Origin: Acanthamoeba sp. SK_2022b
Taxonomy: Eukaryota > Discosea > Longamoebia > Acanthamoebidae
DNA length: 64,000 nt
Reading direction: 5' to 3'
NCBI GenBank assembly: GCA_027943245.1
Contig: JANDJZ010000158.1
Location: 39,759-103,758, forward strand
Every line of letters begins with the position of its first letter. Position 1 is the stretch's first letter. A program made the translations under genes and the position numbers. The notes under the pieces were generated by a model. The model ran no database searches and had not been told where the DNA came from. It saw only the letters and a list, made by a program, of their open reading frames with translations. Below are positions 35,183-44,028 of this stretch, piece by piece.

Positions 35183-35229
35183 GGAGCCAAAGATCATCAC
35201 ATTGCTGGCGCTGTCTGGGAAGCATGGCC
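35183..35229 (+). repeat. 47-bp direct repeat, copy 1
   Basis: This segment starts GGAGCCAAAGATCATCACAT and is identical to 35318-35364. Copy 1 sits at the end of a Pro-rich plus frame (35037-35246) that continues into the first bases of an AATAAA signal. Confidence 0.95.
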
Positions 35230-35241
35230 CACCCGCACACC

Positions 35242-35247
35242 AATAAA
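35242..35247 (+). terminator. AATAAA poly(A) signal downstream of GNAT
   Basis: This canonical hexamer lies 267 bp after the GNAT stop, between the two 47-bp repeats. It could serve the GNAT transcript or a small Pro-rich ORF. Confidence 0.5.
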
Positions 35248-35317
35248 CGCCCATTTTGTTGGAAATTATATTTTTTGTAATTCAATCAATGGCGAATGGC
35301 GCGCTGCCGCCTCTTCG

Positions 35318-35364
35318 GGAGCCAAAGATCATCACATTGCTGGCGCTGTCTGGGAAGCATGGCC
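35318..35364 (+). repeat. 47-bp direct repeat, copy 2
   Basis: This is identical by eye to 35183-35229, offset by 135 bp. The flanking sequence differs on both sides, so the duplicated block is sharply bounded. Confidence 0.95.
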
Positions 35365-36146
35365 AACTGCGAGCCTCTTTGTGGCGGCGCTGGGGCTGGT
35401 CTTCCAGGCAACGGAGGGGTCGTGGCTGATCTGGCGCTGTCTGGTCGCAGGCGCACCTCGCCAAGGACAACTTCAGGTTGCTCGTGCAAGGCTGCCACCG
35501 TCGCGTTCTGTGCCAGGTCCCCATTGCTGTCCATACAAGGTCAGTCTCTGATGTGCTGGCGCTGGACGACGGCAGTTTGATGAAGGCGGGTGTAGGCAGT
35601 AATGTAATGTGGGATGCCGAAGTGGTGTGAATCCGTGTTGTAGTTCTGACGACCCGATCTTCAGAACGCTTGTGACCGAGTCAGAACGAGCACGGAGGCT
35701 GCGTGAAAGCACTAAATGGCTGATTAAGGTGATGTCGTTGTCGTCGTCCACGTTGACTACACTTATTACCAGCGCACCCCAACGGCGGACGACAAATAGC
35801 CTCAGTCGGTTTAGGGGAGAAATTCGCGCATCTGAAGTGAATTACGTTAAGGTGGCTACGCGTTTATTGAGCGAATGGCGGAGGCCTGCGACAGAGCGTC
35901 AGGTGTGTCATTGGGTTGGTCGCTAAACGGTAGGCCCTCTGTTTGTTGCATGCGAGCCGAGAAAAGGTTATCATAGGCGACTGGCTTGAGATTGCTACTG
36001 AATTTCGGCATACGAGCTAGCTCAACCACTCGCGCAGTCACTGTCACTGTTTTATTTGTTGGTGTTGGTCTGTTTAACTCTCCTCTCGCGAGGCGAGTGC
36101 TGGGGGATACAAATACAATCTCTCTGGCACACTACCCCGTGTCGGA
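35365..36146. other. Region with no convincing gene
   Basis: A frame near 35451-35535 (AHLAKDNFRLLVQGCHRRVL) between a good acceptor (CGCAG) and a donor reads like an isolated exon, but I cannot join it to anything. The rest has only short ORFs. It lies between the GNAT gene and the convergent SAP-domain gene. Confidence 0.35.
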
Positions 36147-37523
36147 TCACTCATCCTGCACAAAGACGGATCCGAGGCGGGAGATAAGACAGGGCCGGCT
36201 GTGTCCGCCTCCGGAGCACGTTGACGTGGCTGGTGGCGGGAGCGGGCTCGACGGGTAAGACGAGGGCGCGCTGCTGTTGGAGGTGGTGGTGGTCAAGCCC
36301 GACGACGGCGAGCCGTTCGTGGCGGCGGGTTCGTGGAGGAGGAAGTGGGAGTAGGTCTGGTGGAAGCGCCACGTCTGCAGGAGCGGGTAGTACACTGGCG
36401 AGGGCCAATGCAGCACCACCTTGCGCTGTCTGCTGTTGCCGCTCGCGGTGGTTGTTGTGGTGGTTGTGGTCGTTACGCTTCCACTATCGCCGTAGTGCGA
36501 GGTGGTGGTAGTGGACGAGTGTTGTTGTTGTTGTTGATGCTGCTGTTGGCCGCTAGCCTGGGCGGGGGCGTCTTCGTCCTCGACGATGAGGAACGTGCCC
36601 GCCTCGACCTCGAACGAGTGGAGGAGCGTGTGTCCGCGCCAGAACTGGTAGCTGAAGAAGAAGGCCGAGCCCTCGAACCGGAACTGCTCCAGCGACTTGA
36701 TCTCCTCCACGCTCGCTGCCGCGGCGGCCTCGTGCTGCTGCTGCTGCTTGGCGTAGCGGGCCTCCTTGACAAATGTGAAGCCCGAGAGCGGAGTCGACTC
36801 GGTGCTGGCAGCGGCGGCCGACAGGAGGGAGAGCGACGACGAGTGGTACTTCTTGAGCTTCTTCTCCTGGTGGCGTCGGCGGCTGCTGTTGCTCATTCTG
36901 GGGGCGGTCGCTGTCGTCGTTGAAGAGGAGGAGGGGGGACTCTTCCGCTTCTTGTTGAAGGAATCCTTGGCGTTGTTGACTCCCACGTAGGCCTCAAAGT
37001 AACTGTCGTCCTCTTCGCCCTCCGCATCTTCGTCGTCATCTTCGATGTTGATGTTGTTGTGTTCCCCACGACCAAAGTCGCCATCTTCGCCCTCCTCGAG
37101 CGCGTTGCGTAGGTCGTCGTCTCCGTCGTCTCCGTCGTCCGCCGCGTCGTCGCTCCCATGAGGCGAGTGGTGGAGTTGGTGTCGCGACAGTTGTTGAGTC
37201 CTGGCCCTTGAGCTGTTGGCGCTGGTGACACCAGCGCTCGCCGACGGAGGGGGTCGGTTGATGGCGGGGAAGGAGGTGGTGGGGTCGGCGAGGGCGTCTT
37301 CGAGTCGCTTGACGAGGACGTGCTTGAGGCCCGACGGCGACAGCCCTCGCTTCTTGAGCTCTGTCCGCAGCTCCACGAGCTTGAGGTTGGCCGGAACCAT
37401 CGCCTCGTCTAAGCCGGAGGAAGAGGAGGAGGCTGTGCGGAGGGGAGCAGTGGCGGGCGACGCCAAGCGCCGCTGTTGGTGTTGCAAAGAAAGATGAGTG
37501 TCATACCGCTGGCGGACGTCCAT
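36147..37523 (-). CDS. SAP-domain nuclear protein with unrecognised C-terminal domain
   Basis: The chosen start is MDVRQRYDTHLSLQ at 37523. The frame stays open to 37793 through a Thr-rich low-complexity stretch. A SAP motif near residues 45-80 reads LKLVELRTELKKRGLSPSGL then VKRLEDAL, the helix-turn-helix that binds AT-rich DNA. Acidic and Ser-rich regions with a basic patch (NKKRKS) follow. The C-terminal part has a folded look: SLEQFRFEGSAFFFSYQFW, HSFEVEAGTFLIVEDED, a Gln/His/Thr-rich insert, then KVVLHWPSPVYYPLLQTWRF. I do not recognise that domain. The stop is at 36147. Poly-Gln, poly-Thr and poly-Ser tracts come from trinucleotide repeats. Confidence 0.68.
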   Translation of the reverse strand: MDVRQRYDTHLSLQHQQRRLASPATAPLRTASSSSSGLDEAMVPANLKLVELRTELKKRGLSPSGLKHVLVKRLEDALADPTTSFPAINRPPPSASAGVTSANSSRARTQQLSRHQLHHSPHGSDDAADDGDDGDDDLRNALEEGEDGDFGRGEHNNINIEDDDEDAEGEEDDSYFEAYVGVNNAKDSFNKKRKSPPSSSSTTTATAPRMSNSSRRRHQEKKLKKYHSSSLSLLSAAAASTESTPLSGFTFVKEARYAKQQQQHEAAAAASVEEIKSLEQFRFEGSAFFFSYQFWRGHTLLHSFEVEAGTFLIVEDEDAPAQASGQQQHQQQQQHSSTTTTSHYGDSGSVTTTTTTTTTASGNSRQRKVVLHWPSPVYYPLLQTWRFHQTYSHFLLHEPAATNGSPSSGLTTTTSNSSAPSSYPSSPLPPPATSTCSGGGHSRPCLISRLGSVFVQDE

Positions 37524-39317
37524 CGTTGTTGTAGTTGTTGTTGTAGTTGTTGTTGTTGTTGTTCCAAGTCGCTGGGGGCTGTGTAGATGTGGTGTCGAGC
37601 GTCTAGAGGGTGGTTGTCGGGGGGTGTAGGTGTTGTTGTCGCTGTGTTGGCGTGATGGGTTGTTGTCGTAGTGTGGTAGTGTCTGTTCTGTTGGCGGCTT
37701 CGTGCGCCAAGGCCTTTTAGCGAAGCGGTGGAGTCGTACTTGGAGGGCGAGGAGGCACAGACAAGAAGGAAACAAGAGCGTACGGCCGAACACACCCTAC
37801 GACTCCGCGCGGCGCCAAGAGTGCACCGCAGTGTTCGCGGGGCCGCCGACAGCACACGCCGGAACCTGTCACGGAACCCCAACATACAAAGACGACGTAG
37901 TCTGGCGTAAACAAACGATTTAACCACCAGTAGGCCATTAGGTTTGGGCGTCTCGCGTGTCATTGGAAAGCACGCTTGAAATTTCCCTCCAATCAGGACG
38001 TGTCCCTGGACAATAAAAGGAAAGTCAACGATGGGCCTTCCGTGATTCGGCTGGGTTAAAGTCTCCGGTGACAACTGAGCAACGAGGTCTCTCCTCGTTG
38101 TGTAGGCGTGGTCAGGTTTTGGTAATGTTGGTCGGAATTAACTAGATTGCCTAAGCATTCAACAGAATGTCGTGATCTACACCGCCAACTACATGTTTCT
38201 TCCTTTCTCAGCCTCCACCTGGCGGCTGGAGCCAGGCTCCTATGCTCGTGGTGGTGGACTAAGAGAGCCTTGCCCTGCCAGGGTTAAAGAGATACATCAG
38301 GCCAATTAAATAGAGCAGTATATATGTGCACATGAGGGTCTTGGCACCCATATCAAGTCATTTGGCTGCCACATGGCTGACTGTAGAAAGTGCTACAGAC
38401 AATATATACCAACACTTCTCAGGGCTGAATCCAAGCAAAAAGCACAGGGTCTGGACTAAAGCTGGTTGATGTGCTTAGAAGCCAGCACAAGCAGTAGCAT
38501 CTGTAGCCAACCTCCCCATTTGCAAGGTATCATTGTTTTGAGACATTCACCATCTTGTTTTCCAAAATACCATAGGCAGTCATGAATGCAACATGACACA
38601 CACTTATGGTTGACATCATCCATTCAACTTGGCTGGTGATCCATGATGGTACTCAACCATTGGCATGATGCAGCCTGCAACATGCTGAGATTGTGTCCTG
38701 CAAGCTCATATAACAGCAGCATCAAACATGTCCAGGCAGTGTCTGCTGCAGCATTGTTTGTTCAAGATCAGTGGCATGTTAAGTTGCGCTACTGCATCAA
38801 GCACTTTATGCTGGGGTCCTCTCAGTGGTGTCTTCTGATGTCAATTTCAACAGAGAGTCAGTTATGGCAGGGGTAAATTGGTTCCAATCTATGTCATCAT
38901 TGTCACTGAGCATCACAAACTGGTCATATAACACCCAATGATGAAACCAATGTGGACCACATACACATGATGGAATGGAAACATCAAAATGTGAGCAAAA
39001 TCAGTGCAATAGAACAAAGGTTTATTTAAGCATTTCCTAATTGATATTACATAATGTAAATTATATGTAGCTCTATCCAATTAATTTATCAATTTATAAA
39101 TCAAAAACCAGGGGTTGCTTGTGAGGGGTGTACACTTGAGAAAGCAGAGAAAAGATACTGAATGCTCTTACACTTGAGAAAGCAGTGGAATGCAACAACA
39201 AACAATGCAGCTAACCAATCAAAAACAGAAAAAACTTGAAGAAACAAGGTAGGAAATGACAGCTTAACTCTAATTGGCTGCTGGTCCACAAAGATTCTGA
39301 TTGGGCGCCCTGTGGCC
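37524..39317. other. Upstream region leading into the second GC-poor island
   Basis: The first 400 bp is GC-rich and probably promoter and 5' UTR of the SAP-domain gene. From about 38100 the composition becomes AT-richer, as at 17.4-19.4 kb. Short ORFs such as 38643-38876 lack stable frames or domains. No gene is called. Confidence 0.4.
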
Positions 39318-39324
39318 TTATAAG
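39318..39324 (+). promoter_or_regulatory. TATA-like element before the 39379 gene
   Basis: TTATAAG lies 55 bp before the ATG at 39379, a plausible TATA position for a short 5' UTR. It supports a real transcription unit inside the GC-poor island. Confidence 0.35.
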
Positions 39325-39378
39325 TTGGAGGGGCCTCCAAAACCATTTCTCATAGTTGCCCAGTGCCAGACAAACAAC

Positions 39379-39833
39379 ATGGAGAAGGATGAGCAGTTGA
39401 CCAGTGGAATTCCATCTCTTGTCACCATGTGCAGAGACCCAAAAGTGCTGGTGAAATGGATGCTGCAGCAACCCCAGTGGAAGAAGCTTTGGGCTAAGGA
39501 CCTTAACAGCAAGACCCTTGGTGCTCTACAAAATATGTGCATGGTACTCACACTTTGCCTTTTTGAATTCTTACAGTTCATATCTAATTTGATGATACCT
39601 GTTTGCAGGAATTCATTGCTGAACAAAGAAAGCAATTGGAACAGGTATGATCATTTGGTTAGATATCACATTGCATACATGTATGTGATGTTGAAGCCAT
39701 CCAACCAAATTTCTTTGCATATGTATGCATGACAATTTCAGTTAATTTATCAATCAACAAAATGATTTTTCTCTTCCAGCCACAGAATTTCATATTCAAT
39801 AATATCCATCTTTATGGAGATGAGATGATTTAA
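39379..39833 (+). CDS. Small three-exon gene of unknown function in the GC-poor island
   Basis: Exon 1 (39379-39543) starts MEKDEQLTSGIPSLVTMCRD and includes VLVKWMLQQPQWKKLWAKDL. A 65-bp intron (GTACTC to GCAG) leads to exon 2 (39609-39644), EFIAEQRKQLEQ. A second intron (GTATGA to TTCCAG) leads to exon 3 (39780-39833), PQNFIFNNIHLYGDEMI and a TAA. Every join is phase 0, which argues for a functional, unbroken frame of about 84 residues. The helical, charged sequence has no domain I know. The stop lies directly before the copia integrase fossil, so the 3' end may have been truncated by insertion. Confidence 0.48.
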
Positions 39834-40340
39834 CTTTGTTTTTTGGTCTGCTTTTCCATGAAGCTGAAGTGCAAGTCCATTGGGCCAGGACCAGCTACAT
39901 GCATGGATTGCCCTATGGCCATGATCCACTCTGATGTGTGTGGCCCCTTTGATGTGGAATTGATCCACCATAAGCAATACTTTGTCTCCTTCATCAATGA
40001 CTTCTCCTGTTACATGCATGTCTACTTTATCTCCTCCAAGGATGAGGTCTTCTCTTGCTACAAGGACTTCATTGCTGCCTCTTTGAACCTGCATCTTCAG
40101 GTCTGAAAATGGCAGTGAATAAACTAAGGCTGCCTTCCAAGCCTACCTCAGCTTGCAAGGGACACTGGCTCAACCTGCACCACCCTACTCACCTGAATAC
40201 AACAGCATTGCTGAGTGCTTCAATAGAATAATTGTTTGCTTGATGTTAGTTGACTCAGGTCTACCAACAATGTTGGCCTTGTGCTGTCTGCTTATCATGT
40301 CCCATATCTTGTTGTTGTACAGTAAGAAGGGCTTGTGTTC
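39834..40340 (+). mobile_element. Ty1/copia retrotransposon integrase fragment, decayed
   Basis: Broken frames give the copia integrase core. A pre-integrase tail with a Cys pair (CMDC) is followed by IHSDVCGPF, YFVSFINDFSCYMHVYFI and SKDEVFSCYKDF in one frame. After an in-frame stop near 40118 come ENGSE and QPAPPYSPEYNSIAECFNRI. In intact elements these blocks carry the D,D(35)E catalytic residues; here the second D-box and Glu segments are separated by stops and a frame change, so it is inactive. No long terminal repeats were found by eye. No reverse transcriptase is recognisable nearby. Confidence 0.75.
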
Positions 40341-41966
40341 ACAAGGAGACTTCTGGGAGGGCTTGCTAAAGATGGTAGAAGGCTTGCTGGGAGCCTTCTG
40401 GGAGTCAGGCCAATGTAGATAACCTCACAGGCATGATGATGATTGTGTTGCAGTTCCAGTGTCCAATCTCTCCATTGTGTATGTGACCAGCTTACCACTG
40501 TTTTCCTTTGTGTATGTGTGCAATGACAACATACCATATGATGAATGTGTATGGCCTTCCATTCAACCAAGTATGCCCCATCAACACTTGTATTATATTT
40601 TTCTAATCTATGTGAGGGAATGGGCTACCAGTTATACAAGTACCTTCTGCAGGACAAAATGACTTCTGCTTCTCCTGAAAAGTGCAGTGTACTTGACTAC
40701 AGTCCTCTTTGTGGAAATCCAATGCTGGCCTGCTTTGAGCTTAATTACAGCTACCACATCTGCATGTCAGCTCTCAAGCCAGCTGAACCTGAGTGCAAGC
40801 TCATCAACAACACTGTTGATAGCCTTCTCTTTTTTTGGAAATGCAACTGACATTGCTAAATGGATTGGTGCTTTAGAGGCAATATCCTCTAGCCAACAGA
40901 CCACTCCTCCATGATCCCAACTTTGTTCAACTGTACAACTTCAATTCTTTTCACTGCATATGCATATGTGTATGTGATGCCAGGAATGCTCTTCGCACCT
41001 GCCTTCTTTGGAACCTATGTGCAAGCTTTCCTGTTCAAGCTCTGATCATTCACCTGAAACACAATTTACGTTGACCAATACATATTGTCAAGTACACAAC
41101 ATCAAATTTTGGTTAAGACTCTTATTTGTTGTCTTCATTGAGGAGTCATGCAGGTGAGAAGGACACTTGTTGTTTTTCAGATGCAAGGCCACACAGGCTG
41201 CCTTTCCTCAGAGCTCTGTCCTGTGGTTGGGCATACCTGGTCTACATTGAAGGAGAACACACAGTCCCCATGTGGATCAACATCAATGCTGCACACAACA
41301 ACTTCTCCAATGATAGGTTGTCTGCATATACAATCCAGGTCTCGTTTGTACAACAACAAAAAGAACATTGTGCTTGGATTGAGTTGTATGCCCAACTGGT
41401 ACTGCATCCTCTGCCTTCTTGCCTTGTGTACATGTGATGCCATTTTCTGTACTCCACAACGTCATACTCCATTCATCTTTGTGTGTAATAATGCTGCATT
41501 GTAACAATCAAATTTGCATGAATTTTCCTACATGTCATCTCCATTGCCATGCCTTGGGCCTAACCATTTTTTATGTGGTGTATCAGTTTGGATGTCACGC
41601 CCAATTCTTCCAACATATATATGCCCATGATTGGAACCAAGGATCACCTCTACAAGCTCTATTGCACAGCAATGGTGCAGCAGGGCTACTGAAACTATGG
41701 TCTGATTAAGCCCTTGACATCCTTTAAGCTCTTTCACACAGAGCACAAGATGGTCAAGTTCCCCAAGTTCTGTGTCCTGGGCCTCTTCAGCATCTGTGCA
41801 TCAACAAATGATCAACTGATTAATCAGCACACAACAACAGCACAGAGGGCCCAGCTGAAGAAGCAAAAGTTTGAGCTTTTGCGCCTTATTGAAAAGGATG
41901 TAGTCAACTGACTCTTTCCCTGCTCCTGGAAAAAATAGACAGAGTTTGAACTAGAACACTAGAACT
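40341..41966. other. GC-poor island, decayed sequence, no gene called
   Basis: Short plus frames read partly as protein: 40545-40850 (LQDKMTSASPEKCSVLDYSP), 41126-41437 (YLVYIEGEHTVPMWININAA) and 41714-41911 (QRAQLKKQKFELLRLIEKDV). They cannot be joined into one frame and have no recognised domain. They may be other parts of the copia element or of a disrupted gene. Composition returns to GC-rich at about 41960. Confidence 0.4.
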
Positions 41967-43795
41967 ATGGCGAAGGACTTGAGCGCGCTTTTGCCACACC
42001 CAACGCTGTTCGCAAAGAAGAACGGCATCACGATCACCCCATTCGTTCCACATGGGGGAAGGAGGTTAGGGTGTGGCCGGGGGTTTTGGGGGGCTTGTTT
42101 CCCCTCCATGGAGTTGCCCCTGGCAAAGGGTGCATCTGTTCACTCCCGGTGATCACCTGTGGCTCGCGCCTGCATGCCTATCTCCTTTATCTCTGTTCAC
42201 TCTTAATTGCTGGCCTAATTTTCGCCTTATTTTCACTTTCTGTTAACATGTTTGCGGTGCGGGAGAAGCAGACTGACGCACCACAGCACCCAGTTGACTA
42301 CCAGGCCAATGCTGACTTTTCACTTCTGCCCAACGAGGTCCATCGCCTTCACTTTCATTCCCCCCCCCCCCCGAGGTCCTTTCCTTAACTGTGCAGTTAA
42401 ACTAGGTGGCTGAGAATGTGCTGATGTGGTTGGACATGGACGACCTCTGGGCGGCCTCCCTTGTGTGCCGTCAGTGGTGGGCTCTCATCACCGGGCTTCC
42501 AGCTTGGGCAGGCACTGCTGTTTCGCTTTTACTTTCTGCGCTATCGTACAATTTGCTTGCTGACAATGTTAAGACGCAGAGGCCAAGGAAGCTAAGCGTC
42601 AAGGCCTCCGCATTCCATCCAGACGGTTGCCACAAGAGGGGGAGACGGAGTAAGTCCTCATCCCCAAACTTCGTTCCTATTAAGAGTTGACCTTGGGTTC
42701 GGCCGGTCGCAGATACTTGATAGGCGTAATCGGCCCGGGTGGCGTTGGCCGCAGCTCTTTCACCGAGCAGTACATCACCGGCGTCATGCCGACCGAGGTA
42801 GCCAGGATTGATCTGTTGTCCTTCATTGCGAATGACTTCCATCTCACACTTTCTCTACACACGCGCGCGTCCAGTACAATCCCGTGATCGAAGACACGTA
42901 CGCTGATGCTGGCAGCCTGCGCACTGGCGCCTGATAGGGCTGAGCCAACACTGCCACATTGCATGACCCAGGTATCGCAAGCAGGTGACTGTCGATGGTG
43001 TGGAGGCCCTGCTGGACCTCAACGTCTCCGCCGGCCAAGAGGAGTATCTTGCACTGGTCGGGCAGATCGCGCGCGGCCGCGAGGTAACGCCTGCGCTGCT
43101 GCGTTCCTCTCTCTCTCTCTCTCTCTCTGTTTCTCACTTTCTCCCGCCTGGCAGGCCTTCGTGGTGATGTACTCGGTCACGGATCGCACTTCGTTCGAGC
43201 GGGCGACTGACTACCTGCAGCTGATCCAACGGGTCAAGGACGCCACGGCGGCCAACTTGCCACCGATTATAGTGCTGGGCAACAAGCTCGACCTGCTGAC
43301 CGACGGCGGCCTCCACGGTGATCGCCAAGTCACGCCTGCCGAGGTGTGATTTGACGATGCCCCTCTCCCATCCCGAACACTCGGGTCCTCATCGCTTCCT
43401 TGAACTCACTGCGGCGCGCAGGGCCAGGCGCTGGCGGACAAGTGGGCGGCCTTTTCGTGGGGCCTGAGCCCCGACGCCAAGGCTGGCGAGTTCCGCTTCA
43501 AGCGCAACTTCTTCGAGTGCTCCGTGAAGGAGGGCTACTACGTGGCCTACCACCCCAAGGGCCTGCTGACCGAGTCTCCGCCAGGTCCGACCGTCCTTCC
43601 GCCAGAGGCAGCGCCCCGAAGCGAGTGGGAGGTCCATCGCGGGTCCGACACGGTAATAGATGAGCTGATCCGCCAGATAGACATGTGGCGCTATGCGGCG
43701 CGTGATGGGGGCGTCCTCTACCCTCAGCAACGCAACCAGAGCAACAGAAAGCACAAGAGGGGTAGAGACAAAGACAAAAAGTGTCTACTCATGTA
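41967..43795 (+). CDS. F-box / Ras-like GTPase-domain fusion with CaaX box
   Basis: Exons 1-2 give a short N-terminus and then an F-box split by an intron: DFSLLPNE joined to VAENVLMWLDMDDLWAASLV and CRQWWALITG. Further exons form a Ras-type domain: YLIGVIGPGGVGRSSFTEQY (P-loop), YNPVIEDTY (switch I), VTVDGVEALLDLNVSAGQEE (switch II), AFVVMYSVTDRTSFERATDY, VLGNKLDLL (G4) and FFECSVKEGYY (G5). The tail is basic and ends KKCLLM, a CaaX prenylation signal. Two motif changes stand out: the P-loop Lys is Arg (GVGRSS), and the DxxG Asp is Val (NVSAGQ), while the switch II Gln is kept. This suggests altered nucleotide handling. F-box binds Skp1 and prenylation targets membranes. The splice between the F-box and P-loop exons was not resolved. 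Confidence 0.78.
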
Positions 43796-43828
43796 ACCGT
43801 AGCCCACTGACTTTAGGACCTTTGCACA

Positions 43829-43834
43829 AATAAA
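43829..43834 (+). terminator. AATAAA poly(A) signal of the F-box/Ras gene
   Basis: The hexamer lies 34 bp after the stop codon and is followed by a T-rich stretch. It lies in the 233-bp gap to the convergent TKL kinase gene. Confidence 0.6.
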
Positions 43835-44028
43835 TACTTGTTTTTTTGATGATAATTTTACACCTCAACAACAGCAAAAAATAAATCCATAAATCAGAGG
43901 GGGGATAGGAAAGAGGGGGGTTGATGGATGGCATGTGGAGGAGGGGTGGCATTATTGTCTCTCGAGTTGATTTTTTTTCTCTCGTTGTCTTCTTCGTCGT
44001 AGTGAATGGTGGTAGTCGTTCTCTCTTT

